A stretch of 64,000 nt of DNA from Thalassobellus citreus (GTDB lineage Bacteria; Bacteroidota; Bacteroidia; Flavobacteriales; Flavobacteriaceae): positions 88,588 to 152,587 of the forward strand of contig NZ_JBISCC010000115.1 in assembly GCF_044385915.1 (NCBI RefSeq), read 5' to 3'. The position numbers were made by a program, and so were the translations under genes. Below, piece after piece: positions 8,912 to 18,857 of the stretch. The number at the start of each line of letters is the position of its first letter. The stretch's first letter is position 1. The notes beneath the pieces are model-generated. The model was not told the origin of the DNA. It saw nothing but the letters and a program-made list of their open reading frames with translations, and searched no databases.

Positions 8912-11602
8912 TCAATGTTTTAAAGAGAAATGATTTTTAAATATTCTACCATCTTGTAAGGTAACATAAAACCAATAGTCATCGGATGGTAAAACTTCGC
9001 CATTAAATAAGCCATTCCAACCTTTACCTAAAGGGGATAACTCTTTTAGTAATTTACCTAACCTATTGTATATAAGTATTTTAGTGTTAGGTTGAAACAT
9101 GTTAGATACACCTGTTACTTGCCAAGTATCATTATAGCCATCTCCATTTGGAGTAAAAACTTTAGGGAAACCAATAACAGAAACTTTATCTGTAACAGTA
9201 CCACAATCATTTTTTACATCTTTTACCCATACGGTATAAATACCAGGGGCTACATTATCAAATACATTACTTTCTTGATAAGGAACGAATACAGTTGTAT
9301 TGTCTTCGTTAAGTAATTGATATTCGTAGGTGCCTTCTCCAGAAACTAGAACAGTAATGATGTTGTTCTGAGTGGCATCTATAACTTTAATAGGTTGTTC
9401 AATTGTAGCAATGTTAGAGGGTTTCACAGAAAATAACTCTTTTCTAAAACATTGTATTCCATTTTCAGTATAAGAAGAAGTAAGGCTGTAATTTCCAATA
9501 TTATAAATGTTTACTAATTGATTTGTTTCAAAAATCACATCTGTGTCTTCGTTTCTCCATTCATAAGAATCATAGATAGAATTAGCCGTAATTTGTACAG
9601 GAATATTAATTTTGTTTAAACATATATAATATTCTCTATTTAAATTAGGGTTAGGTAATTTATTAACAATTAATTGTAAACTCTCAATACCTTTGCATTC
9701 TTGGTTTTCAGATTCAGCTCTTACCCATATAATTTTGTTTTGAGAAATAAGTTCTTCATCTTCAATAGGATTACTTTCTAATTCAGCCTCAAGTTCAGTT
9801 AAATAAAATGCTATTTTTATACTAGAATCTAAACTGAATTGATTTCTTATATCTATTTCTTTATTTACTAAATTAAACAAACCAAAACCATCATCTTCAA
9901 CACCATCGTTATAATCACAAACTACAAAATTATCAATAGGTCCTAAATTAGCATTATTAGCGTAAATGTAAAAATTAGCAATTTCACTACACCCAATTTC
10001 GTTAGTAGCTTTGAGCCATAATTCTTGTGGATTAGAATTTAAATTTTGAAAAGGTATACTAGTATCTATTGTATTTTCAGTATCAATATCCTTTAGGGAC
10101 TCATAAAAATTTATTGTATATTCTTCAGTACTATTAATCACTAAATCATAAACTTCATTTAGGTTAAAGTTTCCTATACCATCATTATCATTATCACACT
10201 GTTCAAGTGTTATTCCTGAGATTAAGTTAGGGACATCAAAAATTTGTATTATCTTACTGATTGTTTTAGTATCTCCATTTTCTAATTTCATATTTGCAGA
10301 GACGAAATAAGAACCTGCTGAAGTGTATTGATGACTCGGGTTTATTTCTGTTGAAGTAGTTTTATCTCCAAAATCCCAAATAACTGAATAATTTTCTTCA
10401 ATTGTATTTAATGAAAATTCAGCAACTTTATTAATACATGGGTTTTTTACATTTATAGTAAAGAAAAATAACGATTGGATAAAAGGAGGTAGGCCTTGAG
10501 TTGAAAGTGCTGTTTTAAAACTAGAGTTTATGTTAACAGCATTATGTTGATAATTAGATGAATTACCTTTTAACTCGGGTTTATGAATGACTCCTAGATA
10601 TTCTGATCCAACTTCATATTCACTAGAAAGTGCTCTATATATTTTTCCATTTATAGCTAGCTGTAGGGCTCCTCTGTAAAAGTCTTTTCTCGAATCAATT
10701 AAAATCCTTGAATTTTGAATATTAGGAGCGTTCAAGTCAAATTGATATAAAAATCTATTAAATTTTGTAGTTTCATCGTCAGAAGTAATTTCCGTATATG
10801 TGTCTACATAAAGTTTTTGACTTTCTGCGGAAAACTCCATACCATATGCCTTTTCTGTATCGCTTTCAAATTCTAATTTCAGTCCGGGAAAAACTTTTCC
10901 AGATCCAGCAAAGAATGGTAATAGAAATGAATCATTATTAACATTTGCCATAGCTAAATATTCACCATTAGGAGATGCTTTTAGATAACCTCTAGTATCG
11001 TCAATAAATTCTCTTATCTCAGATTTAACTGATTTACGACTTACCCCGGTTGTGCTAACCTTGTAGGAATACGCAGTGCTATTGTTAAAGGTAATAATCC
11101 AAATTGATTCACCGTCTAAATGTTTAACTGCGGTGATTTTTTCTGAGGCATTATGTAAAAGCGGAATATTCTTTTTGTCTGAAATAATATCACCATTTCC
11201 ATCATCTAATGTCATATCTACTATGGAATAGTTTAAACCTCTACCGTTTAATGCAGATCCAACAGTAAATATGTAATAAATATCTTCGTTATCTGGTTTT
11301 GGTACTATTATAGCAGATTGTGAGCTAGAAGAATCTCCAAATAAACCATAGCCATTTGACATTTGCCTGTGTAATTTGTTATAAACAGTTATTCCGTCTG
11401 TATAAAAAAGAAGTTTTCCTTTTTTATTAGAAATTGTTGCGCAACCTTCAAAAGTAAAAAGCTTACTATTGTTAAGTACTGTAGGTGGTTCTGTATTAAA
11501 ATTTAAGCCAGCGCCTAAACCAAAATACCAATTCGCAGCTTGCTTTTGTCCCATTAATATTATGGGAAATAATATGATAATAAGATAAAATATTTTCTTC
11601 AT
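8912..11602 (-). CDS. T9SS type B secreted PKD-domain protein
   Basis: 896 residues with a signal peptide ending near MGQKQ, an N-terminal half that starts NWYFGLGAGLNF and resembles a WD/beta-propeller-like region (phrases such as LYYTDGITVYN and SPNGEYLA), a PKD domain (VIWDFGDKTTSTEINPSHQY, about residues 405-450), two CDxDxDG-type repeats, and a type B sorting domain starting at PKVFTPNGDGYNDTW. It is a paralogue of 13179-15908 in the same architecture. Export by the type IX system and attachment at the cell surface is expected from the sorting domain. It precedes the giant adhesin on the same strand with a 129-base gap. No catalytic residues were recognised. Confidence 0.85.
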   Translation of the reverse strand: MKKIFYLIIILFPIILMGQKQAANWYFGLGAGLNFNTEPPTVLNNSKLFTFEGCATISNKKGKLLFYTDGITVYNKLHRQMSNGYGLFGDSSSSQSAIIVPKPDNEDIYYIFTVGSALNGRGLNYSIVDMTLDDGNGDIISDKKNIPLLHNASEKITAVKHLDGESIWIITFNNSTAYSYKVSTTGVSRKSVKSEIREFIDDTRGYLKASPNGEYLAMANVNNDSFLLPFFAGSGKVFPGLKLEFESDTEKAYGMEFSAESQKLYVDTYTEITSDDETTKFNRFLYQFDLNAPNIQNSRILIDSRKDFYRGALQLAINGKIYRALSSEYEVGSEYLGVIHKPELKGNSSNYQHNAVNINSSFKTALSTQGLPPFIQSLFFFTINVKNPCINKVAEFSLNTIEENYSVIWDFGDKTTSTEINPSHQYTSAGSYFVSANMKLENGDTKTISKIIQIFDVPNLISGITLEQCDNDNDGIGNFNLNEVYDLVINSTEEYTINFYESLKDIDTENTIDTSIPFQNLNSNPQELWLKATNEIGCSEIANFYIYANNANLGPIDNFVVCDYNDGVEDDGFGLFNLVNKEIDIRNQFSLDSSIKIAFYLTELEAELESNPIEDEELISQNKIIWVRAESENQECKGIESLQLIVNKLPNPNLNREYYICLNKINIPVQITANSIYDSYEWRNEDTDVIFETNQLVNIYNIGNYSLTSSYTENGIQCFRKELFSVKPSNIATIEQPIKVIDATQNNIITVLVSGEGTYEYQLLNEDNTTVFVPYQESNVFDNVAPGIYTVWVKDVKNDCGTVTDKVSVIGFPKVFTPNGDGYNDTWQVTGVSNMFQPNTKILIYNRLGKLLKELSPLGKGWNGLFNGEVLPSDDYWFYVTLQDGRIFKNHFSLKH

Positions 11603-11778
11603 ACACTTAATAGTGAATATTCAAATCTATTATAATTGTTTTATTTATTTATTATTTTTTAGTTAAATTTTTTTATGGAATTAAAAATTTAAGAGATTGA
11701 TTATAATAATTTTGTTTAGAGGATTATATTAATTAAATTTAAAAAAAATGCTATCATTAAAAAAAGTTGATAAACAAG

Positions 11779-13167
11779 ATGAAATGTTTTTATATGAAAT
11801 TTTATATCGTATTATTATTACTATTTGTTGGTTGTAATAAAAATATTCAGTTTGAAGAGTTTTCTAATTATAATTTAATTTTAGTTTCGGGGAATGATCA
11901 AATAGGATTACAAAATATGATTCTATTTGAAGATATAGTAGTTAAAGTTGAAGATGATCTAGGGGCTAGTGTCGCTAATGCTAAATTAAATATAAAAGTT
12001 ATTTCTGGAGAAGGAAATTTAAATTCTGGAGAATCAATTTTTACTAATGAAGATGGAATTGCGACGATATCATGGAAATTAGGATTAAGTTATAATAATA
12101 CAATAGAAATCTCTTCAAGTTTAAATGAAACATCTTCAGTTTTAATTAATGCTATTGCTAAATATAACTATATGATTCCTCAAGAAAATGAGGATGGGTG
12201 GAAGTCATCAGAAATTGATGGTTTTTTAACAAATAAGAATACAGTTTTTGAAGGAATAGATGAAATTAGAAAAGGAAATTATAAGGAAATTCATTCTGTT
12301 CTTTTATCAATAAACGATAAATTGGTATTAGAAGAATATTTTTCAGGAACTAACTCTTTTGGTCAACATATTGATTACGATAGGGTTACTCCACATGAGT
12401 TACAGTCTGTTAATAAAACCTTTAGAGGAGCTATATTAGGTATAGCAATTGACAAAGGTTTTATTGACAATGATAAAGAGCCATTATATGCTTTGTTTCC
12501 TGATTTAGATTATTTGTCAAAAAATGGTAAAGAAGAAATCTTATTGGAACATTTGTTGGATATGTCTTCAGGTTTAGAATGGAATGAAGGAACAGATTTA
12601 GGAGGTTTTTACAATACCCCATTTTCTACTGCGCATACTTATGTGTTATCTAAGTCATTAGAAAATGTTCCGGGTACTGTTTTTGAGTATAATACAGGTA
12701 CATCTTTTGTTTTAAATAGAATTGTAATGAATGCGATTGATGTTGATTTTGAATTTTTTGCAAGAAATAATTATTCTGTTTTGGTTGAAAGTGAAGCACT
12801 TCCTGGTACTGGAGAGCCTTTAGATTTTAGAAATACTCCAAGAGATATGCTGAAATTAGGACAAGTTTATTTAAACAATGGTAAGTGGAAAAATGTTCAA
12901 GTGATTTCAAAAGCTTGGGTAGATAAATCTACGATTGCCCATCAAAATGTGTCTACAAACAGCTCATATGGTTATCAATGGTGGATAAGAGATTTTAATG
13001 TTGGTGAAAAGAAATACAATTGTTATTATGCGGCTGGATATGGAGGTCAATTTATTTTTGTAATTAAAGAACTCAATTTAGTAGCTGTTTTTACTGGAGG
13101 TAATTTTAATTCTAAAAAGTCTATACCTATAGAAATGATGGAAAATTATATTTTACCTGCTTTTTAA
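11779..13167 (+). CDS. Lipoprotein with Ig-like domain and class C beta-lactamase-type serine hydrolase domain
   Basis: About 462 residues. The N-terminus is a lipoprotein signal with lipobox LFVG-C. Residues about 35-135 look like a bacterial Ig-like (Big_1/invasin-type) domain with the phrase VKVEDDLGASVANAKL. The rest is a beta-lactamase-fold serine hydrolase of the NylB/EstB kind: the SxxK nucleophile motif is SVNK, the tyrosine motif is in EYNTGTSF, and the third motif is AAGYGGQ. The family contains esterases, amidases and DD-peptidases, and resistance to beta-lactams should not be assumed. An ATG at 11794 is an alternative start. It lies between two minus-strand T9SS paralogues, so it is transcribed alone. 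The base composition is as AT-rich as its neighbours. Confidence 0.85.
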   Translation: MKCFYMKFYIVLLLLFVGCNKNIQFEEFSNYNLILVSGNDQIGLQNMILFEDIVVKVEDDLGASVANAKLNIKVISGEGNLNSGESIFTNEDGIATISWKLGLSYNNTIEISSSLNETSSVLINAIAKYNYMIPQENEDGWKSSEIDGFLTNKNTVFEGIDEIRKGNYKEIHSVLLSINDKLVLEEYFSGTNSFGQHIDYDRVTPHELQSVNKTFRGAILGIAIDKGFIDNDKEPLYALFPDLDYLSKNGKEEILLEHLLDMSSGLEWNEGTDLGGFYNTPFSTAHTYVLSKSLENVPGTVFEYNTGTSFVLNRIVMNAIDVDFEFFARNNYSVLVESEALPGTGEPLDFRNTPRDMLKLGQVYLNNGKWKNVQVISKAWVDKSTIAHQNVSTNSSYGYQWWIRDFNVGEKKYNCYYAAGYGGQFIFVIKELNLVAVFTGGNFNSKKSIPIEMMENYILPAF

Positions 13168-13178
13168 ATATTAAAATA

Positions 13179-15908
13179 TTAATTTTTTAAAGTGAAATGA
13201 CTTTTAAATATTCGACCATCTTGTAAGGTAACATAAAACCAATAATCATCAGATGGTAAAACTTCGCCATTAAATAAGCCATTCCAGCCTTCTCCTAAAG
13301 GGTTTATTTCTTTAATTAATTTACCAAATCTATTAAAAATGAGTACTTTAGTGTTAGGTTGAAACATGCTAGAAACTCCTTGTACTTGCCAAGTATCATT
13401 AAACCCATCTCCATTAGGAGTAAATACTTTTGGAAAACCTATAACAGAAACTTTATGTGGTACCGAGCCACAATTGTTTTTTATATCGTTTACAATAACT
13501 GTATAAATACCTGGGCTAACATTTTCAAAAATGTTACTTTCTTGATAAGCTCTTAATAAAGTATTATTTTTATTTAGTAACCCGAACTCATATATTCCTT
13601 CTCCATGAACAAGTACAGTAATAGTATTATTATTAGATGCATCAACTGTATTTATGTTATCATAAGTTGCAGTATTTGAAGCTTCAACTGTAATAGTTCT
13701 GTCTTTTGAACATCCAGTAGTTTTATTAGTTACAGTTACATTATAAATTCCTATTTTATTTATTTCAATTTCATAAGAGCTTTCTCCTGTGGACCAATTG
13801 TATGTGTAATTATTAGGAGAATCATTTGTAATACCAGCATTTATAGTTGTGGTTTTAGGAAAGTAGTTTAAACAATAATAGGTTGAATCTTCAATGTCTA
13901 TTTCTGGTAATTTATTTACAGTTAAATATACCTCGCTAATACCATAGCAGTTATTATCGTTTTCAATACGTGCGTATATAGTTTGTTCGTATTCAATTGT
14001 ATTAGTAAATGAAGATCCTAAATTATTTTTTTCTAATAAAGCATCATCATAAGTTTCAAAATAGGTGATTGGTAATGTTATATTATTAAGAGATTGTATT
14101 TCAGAAGTAATATCATCAATATTAAATGTATTTATACCATCTTCAGAATTTACTTCATCACAAAGCGGAGTTGCTGAAAAGTTGTTAATTTGAGTATTAC
14201 TAACTTGAAGTGTTAATTCTGAAGTGTCAAAACAATCAGTTTTGTTATTAGTGATTTTAACATAGATAGGTTGCGGGTTATCTGCATCATAATTATAAGA
14301 ACTAGGGTCGGTAATCTCATTAGTTCTCGCATTATCTGTATAGAATTTAGCGGTAAGATCAGGGATGTTTCCAGTTAAATAGGTTGATGCTTCATTTAAA
14401 TTAAATCTTGTAAAGCCTCCAGAGATACCATCTTCATCACATTGAACTAAAGTGTAGTCATAAGCTATAGGGCTTTGGGTGTAAGTTATGTATGCTTGTC
14501 CTTCAAGTTTTTTGTCGCAATCTCCTGTGTTTGGGTCAATAAATACTTCGTATAACCCATCTTGTGAAACAGTTAAATCAAAATCGTTTTCAGTTAAAAT
14601 AACGTTATTACGTTTCCAGATATAAGTAGCTCCAGAAATATTATTAGCTGTTAAAGTATAAGTGTCTCCATCACATAAAGATAAAGATGTAGAAAAGATA
14701 TTAGTACTATTATTTACAATATCAATTTTTTCAGCAAAAAAAGACGTTATAAAAGGAGGTAATCCTTGAGAAGACGTGTTAGGAGATAAATTAACGGCAT
14801 TGTGTTGGTAATTGCATGCTTCTCCTATGTTATTGGGGTCTTTAATAACTCCTAAGTACGATGTGCCAGAACTATAAGTTGTACTTAATGTTCTATATAT
14901 TTTACCATCAGGTCCAAGTTGTAGAGCTCCTCTATATAATTGTTTGTTGTCAATAATAATTGCAGATGAATCAATATTTGGAGCAAGTAAATTGTATTGT
15001 ATTAGAGAAGAATTGTGGTTAGATGGAATATTATTATTAGAAGGATTATTTGGATCAAAAAAATCGTTAGAAGCATGAATGTATAGTAATTGACTATTAG
15101 GAGAAAACTCAACACCATAAGAATATGTGTTTCTTTCACTTATAGCTAATTTAGTTTGATTACTTACTATCCCTGTTGATGCATCGAAATCATATAAAAA
15201 TAAACCACTTCTACTGTTAGCACAAGCCATTTTAGTTCCATCAGGCGATATTTTTAAATAACCTCTGCGGTCCTCGATATTTATATCTGTAAATGTAGAA
15301 GAAACAGGTGTTGTGTTTATCCCTGAGTTACTGATTTCAAAAGCATGAAATGTATTATACGTTCCTGTTCTAGTTCCAGTAGGGTTAGCAAAAGTAATAA
15401 CCCAAATAGACTGTGTTTTACAATCTTTTACTACTGCAGATATTTTTTCAGAGCTATCCTGAAGGAGGTTGCTGTTTTTTAATGTAATACCACCTAAGCC
15501 ACTATTTAAAGAGATATCTATTATAGAATAATTAAATCCATAATCAGGGTCGTTACGAGTAGATGTATCAATAGTGAAAATATAATAAATGCTAGGATCT
15601 CCAGGTTTTGGTACAATAATAGCCGATTGTGTACTTGAAGGATCTCCATATAATCCATTAGCAATTACAGTATGGTTTTTATTATATACAGTAATACCGT
15701 CTGTATAAAACAATAAATTTCCATTCGCATCAGAAATAGAAGCGCAACCTTCAATAGTATTTAATTTACCATTGGTTAATGGAGAAACACTACCATCTGC
15801 ATTAAAACTTATACCAGCATTGTTACCAAAATACCAATTTGATGCTTCTTTTTGAGCAAAAGAAGCCATACTACTAATAAAAACGAGGATTACTATTAAT
15901 TTTTTCAT
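13179..15908 (-). CDS. T9SS type B secreted protein, paralogue of the 896-aa protein
   Basis: About 909 residues from the ATG at 15908 (MKKLIVILVFISSMASFAQ signal peptide). The N-terminal half (NWYFGNNAGISFNADG and SPDGTKMAC) matches the 896-aa neighbour, but instead of the PKD domain it has an Ig-like segment with the phrase GDTYTLTANNISG, then two CDxD-type repeats, a second Ig-like segment with a WSTGESSYEI stretch, and the type B sorting domain beginning PKVFTPNGDGFNDTW. The 3' end is nearly identical in DNA to that of 8912-11602, which points to recent duplication or gene conversion. Function as a surface protein is inferred from the sorting domain only. Confidence 0.85.
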   Translation of the reverse strand: MKKLIVILVFISSMASFAQKEASNWYFGNNAGISFNADGSVSPLTNGKLNTIEGCASISDANGNLLFYTDGITVYNKNHTVIANGLYGDPSSTQSAIIVPKPGDPSIYYIFTIDTSTRNDPDYGFNYSIIDISLNSGLGGITLKNSNLLQDSSEKISAVVKDCKTQSIWVITFANPTGTRTGTYNTFHAFEISNSGINTTPVSSTFTDINIEDRRGYLKISPDGTKMACANSRSGLFLYDFDASTGIVSNQTKLAISERNTYSYGVEFSPNSQLLYIHASNDFFDPNNPSNNNIPSNHNSSLIQYNLLAPNIDSSAIIIDNKQLYRGALQLGPDGKIYRTLSTTYSSGTSYLGVIKDPNNIGEACNYQHNAVNLSPNTSSQGLPPFITSFFAEKIDIVNNSTNIFSTSLSLCDGDTYTLTANNISGATYIWKRNNVILTENDFDLTVSQDGLYEVFIDPNTGDCDKKLEGQAYITYTQSPIAYDYTLVQCDEDGISGGFTRFNLNEASTYLTGNIPDLTAKFYTDNARTNEITDPSSYNYDADNPQPIYVKITNNKTDCFDTSELTLQVSNTQINNFSATPLCDEVNSEDGINTFNIDDITSEIQSLNNITLPITYFETYDDALLEKNNLGSSFTNTIEYEQTIYARIENDNNCYGISEVYLTVNKLPEIDIEDSTYYCLNYFPKTTTINAGITNDSPNNYTYNWSTGESSYEIEINKIGIYNVTVTNKTTGCSKDRTITVEASNTATYDNINTVDASNNNTITVLVHGEGIYEFGLLNKNNTLLRAYQESNIFENVSPGIYTVIVNDIKNNCGSVPHKVSVIGFPKVFTPNGDGFNDTWQVQGVSSMFQPNTKVLIFNRFGKLIKEINPLGEGWNGLFNGEVLPSDDYWFYVTLQDGRIFKSHFTLKN

Positions 15909-15932
15909 CAATAGCAAAGCTATTAAAAGAAA

Positions 15933-16757
15933 TTATAAATCTCGTTTTTTTAACAACCTGTATGATAAAAAGATAAATAAAGCTGTCCAACCAAGTACAA
16001 TAGCTATTTCGTACCAGTGTACGGCGTAGTCGTATGATAAGTCAACTTTATCTGGAAATTTAGTCATTGCAATTCTTTGAAAAGGTTGATCAATTAACTT
16101 ATACATAGATTTTAGTGGGAAGAAATTTTGAATTTTTTCTGCAATTTCTACATTAGATTGCCATGTTATAAGTCCGAAAATAATCCATTCTAAAATATAT
16201 AAGATGAATAAGAATGCTAAAGCAAAAGCAGATCGTTTTACTAGCATACCAAAAAATAAGCATAAACTAAAAAAGCCAACAAGTTTCACAAAGTATGCTG
16301 CTAAAAAGTTTGTTTCTCTTATTATAATACTTATTTCGTTATAACTAGAATAATATATTCCAATGCAGAATGATATTAAAGTTATTAATATTGTTGAAAC
16401 TAATGAAAAGAAAACAATGGCATAGAACTTAGATAGAATAAATTCTTTTTTACTTAAACCATCAATTAAGTTTTGTTTTATGGTTTTGTTACTGTATTCG
16501 TTACCAATCATACTAACCACTACAATTGCAAAAAAGAATTTGAATTGTGAAGCAAAAAAAGTTGTTAAGTGCCAGATTATTGGAAAGTTGAAAATGCCTA
16601 ATTCACCAAGTTCTAGAGTGAAAAAACCAAAGACATTAATTTTTAATGATGATAATAATATTACAAAGAATGGTAAAATAAAAGATACAAATATTAGTAT
16701 TTTACTAGTTCTATTGAGTAATAGTTTTTGTAATTCTAAATTTAAAAGTCGTAACAT
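15933..16757 (-). CDS. ABC-2 type transporter permease
   Basis: 274 residues with about six membrane segments: one near residues 20-40, then four between about 65 and 210, and a last one near 245-265. Short charged loops and a C-terminal LLKKRDL fit an ABC-2 type exporter permease. The ATPase gene lies 19 bases upstream, so the two form one operon. The substrate cannot be read from the sequence; this two-gene arrangement is common for bacitracin/antimicrobial-peptide-type exporters in Firmicutes and Bacteroidota. Confidence 0.85.
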   Translation of the reverse strand: MLRLLNLELQKLLLNRTSKILIFVSFILPFFVILLSSLKINVFGFFTLELGELGIFNFPIIWHLTTFFASQFKFFFAIVVVSMIGNEYSNKTIKQNLIDGLSKKEFILSKFYAIVFFSLVSTILITLISFCIGIYYSSYNEISIIIRETNFLAAYFVKLVGFFSLCLFFGMLVKRSAFALAFLFILYILEWIIFGLITWQSNVEIAEKIQNFFPLKSMYKLIDQPFQRIAMTKFPDKVDLSYDYAVHWYEIAIVLGWTALFIFLSYRLLKKRDL

Positions 16758-16776
16758 GTGGTATGCTTTGGTTGTG

Positions 16777-17673
16777 TTAGTTATTATCTGTTAATTGTAA
16801 AAATTGCTCTTCTAAGCTTTCTTTACGTTGTACTAAATGCGTTAAAATGATGCCTGCTTCAAAAAGCTGTTTGTTGAAATCTTCAGATTTTAATGGTTCA
16901 TTTAAAAAAGCAGTAATTAAATCATCTTCAATTTTAACTTTTCCAAAAGCAGTATTTTTTTCTATAAAAGCAATTAGTTCGTCTTGCTTGTTACATTTTA
17001 ATTCAAAAAAACCGTGACTAGAAATCATTTCATCTACACGACCAGAATATAATTTTTCACCTTTACGAAGTACCAAAACATGTGAGCATACTTTTTCAAC
17101 TTCATCTAATAAATGAGATGCTAATAAAATAGTAGTGCCTTTTGCAGCTATTTGTTTTATTATTTCTCGTATTTGATGAATGCCTTGAGGGTCTAAACCA
17201 TTTGTAGGTTCGTCAAGAATTAAAATTTCAGGATCGTTTAATAGGGCAGAAGCTATGGCTAAACGTTGTTTCATTCCTAAAGAATAGGTTTTGAACTTAT
17301 GATCTTTTCTATCTAAAAGACCAACAACCTCTAATTTTTCATCAATTTTATTTAAATCAACTCCTTTAATTTGGCAAACTAACTTTAAGTTTTGATACGC
17401 TGTCATGTAAGGATAAAAGTTAGGGCGTTCAATAATGGCACCTACTTTTTTTAAAGCATTATGTGTTGAGGTGTTTCCTTCAAACCAATGAAAATTGCCT
17501 TCGGTTTTATTTACAACATTTAAAACCATGCCAAGTGTTGTAGATTTTCCACTACCGTTTGGTCCTAAAATGCCATATACATTACCTTTTTTTATTGTAA
17601 ACGATAAGTCTTTGACAGCTGTTAAATACCCGAATTTTTTGGTAAGATTATTAATGGTAAGAATAGAGTCCAA
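16777..17673 (-). CDS. ABC transporter ATP-binding protein
   Basis: 298 residues. Walker A (GPNGSGKST, about residues 38-46), signature (YSLGMKQRLAIAS), Walker B (ILILDEPTNGLDP) and the H-loop (LLASHLLDEVEKV) are all present, so it is a complete ATPase. The C-terminal 80 residues resemble those of BcrA/CcmA-type exporter ATPases. The start is TTG at 17673: the codon two before it is a stop, and no ATG lies before the Walker A motif. It heads the operon with the permease. A perfect 10-bp inverted repeat with a 3-base loop (17688-17710) sits just upstream and could be the operator. Confidence 0.92.
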   Translation of the reverse strand: MDSILTINNLTKKFGYLTAVKDLSFTIKKGNVYGILGPNGSGKSTTLGMVLNVVNKTEGNFHWFEGNTSTHNALKKVGAIIERPNFYPYMTAYQNLKLVCQIKGVDLNKIDEKLEVVGLLDRKDHKFKTYSLGMKQRLAIASALLNDPEILILDEPTNGLDPQGIHQIREIIKQIAAKGTTILLASHLLDEVEKVCSHVLVLRKGEKLYSGRVDEMISSHGFFELKCNKQDELIAFIEKNTAFGKVKIEDDLITAFLNEPLKSEDFNKQLFEAGIILTHLVQRKESLEEQFLQLTDNN

Positions 17674-17687
17674 ATGTTATGTTTTTT

Positions 17688-17710
17688 TATGTTGATTAAA
17701 AATCAACATA
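17688..17710. repeat. Perfect inverted repeat between the ABC operon and the divergent gene
   Basis: TATGTTGATT and AATCAACATA are exact reverse complements separated by AAA. There is no T-run after it on the side needed for a terminator of the neighbours, so an operator or a leader hairpin is more likely. Confidence 0.6.
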
Positions 17711-17773
17711 GGTTAGTTATTAAAGTACGACGATACTCTTTAGTTTTTGTTACAAGCTTAACAATAAAAATGT

Positions 17774-17781
17774 TAAATTTG
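17774..17781 (+). promoter_or_regulatory. Promoter -7 box for the kinase-like gene
   Basis: TAAATTTG matches TAnnTTTG, 17 bases upstream of the ATG at 17799. A TTG at 17747-17749 gives a spacing of 24, slightly long. Confidence 0.5.
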
Positions 17782-17798
17782 ACTAAGTTTTAATAGCT

Positions 17799-18857
17799 AT
17801 GCAAGATTTAAAAATATCTAAAAGAAAACCATCATATTCCATAATTCCTAAATTACAGAATTATTTAGCGAGGTATAATAGAAATATAGAAATACCCCTT
17901 TTTTATGATGATTTATTGCGTTTTCAAGGATCGATTGTTGTTTATGATAAAGATGATAACGATACTTTATGGATTCGTGTTTACTACAACGAATTTGAAA
18001 GAGAGGAAATAGAATTAGCTCTAAAAAAAATATATACTGTTTTACATTCTGATGGAAGTGAGACTGCTTTTTCTTTTTTAAGTGTAGATGCTATTGACTA
18101 TTGCACCTTTGGAAATTCGAAACCTTTTAGAATAAAGATTAGAAATATTTTGAACGATAATTTTACGTATTTCTATATAAAACAAGCTGATGCTTCTCGT
18201 GTTTATGGTTTAGAGTTAGAGCATATGCTTTCTCCTTATAATTTAAACTTTTTAGTGCATGGAGATACGTTAATTGAAGAACATATTGCCGGAATACCTG
18301 GTGATGAGTTTATAAAAAAGTTTCTTCCTAAATGTGCTAAATCTGAAAAAGCACAAATTGCGAAGGAGTTTGTAAAGTTTAATGAACGTTGTATGATTAG
18401 ACTTTTAGGAGACATGCGGTCGTATAATTATGTTATTGTACCCACGCACGATTTTGATCATGTAGTTTATAAAATACGAGCTATTGATTTTGATCAGCAA
18501 TCATACGAAGGAAAGTTTAATATTTACAGACCTCAATTTTTTAAAGAAAACCAAAAAATGGTTGAATTAGTATCTGATACTTTTCAGAAATTATCTATTG
18601 ATCAGTATAAAATTGAGGAGCGCTCTATTCTTGTAAAACGTGTAAAAAGTTCTCATATAAGAATAGGGAAGTTGTTAGACTGTATGGTTAACGATACTAT
18701 TTCGAAACCAGAAAATATTGATTTGTTAAAATCTAAAATTTATGAATATACTTTAGATGAAAGTTTTTTAAAATGTAAATCTATGGGGAAAATATTAAAG
18801 AGATCTTTAGAATATTTAACTCGTAATTATGAAAACTTTAAACCTAAAAAATATTAG
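17799..18857 (+). CDS. Conserved protein of unknown function with kinase-like motifs
   Basis: 352 residues, no signal peptide or membrane segment. I do not recognise a named family. The order of motifs recalls a protein-kinase or aminoglycoside-phosphotransferase fold: a possible ATP-binding lysine in YFYIKQAD (about residue 127), an acidic helix GLELEHML, a hinge-like EEHIAGIPG, a catalytic-loop-like GDMRSYN (about 206-212) and a metal-binding-like AIDFDQQ (about 232-238). The last 100 residues are helical and basic. The gene ends exactly where the convergent pRiA4b-like gene ends (18857/18858). The kinase reading is inference and needs a fold prediction. Confidence 0.7.
   Translation: MQDLKISKRKPSYSIIPKLQNYLARYNRNIEIPLFYDDLLRFQGSIVVYDKDDNDTLWIRVYYNEFEREEIELALKKIYTVLHSDGSETAFSFLSVDAIDYCTFGNSKPFRIKIRNILNDNFTYFYIKQADASRVYGLELEHMLSPYNLNFLVHGDTLIEEHIAGIPGDEFIKKFLPKCAKSEKAQIAKEFVKFNERCMIRLLGDMRSYNYVIVPTHDFDHVVYKIRAIDFDQQSYEGKFNIYRPQFFKENQKMVELVSDTFQKLSIDQYKIEERSILVKRVKSSHIRIGKLLDCMVNDTISKPENIDLLKSKIYEYTLDESFLKCKSMGKILKRSLEYLTRNYENFKPKKY

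Noticed and set aside
11779..13167. Beta-lactam resistance gene
   Set aside because: The motifs fit the broader serine hydrolase family and the gene has no resistance context.
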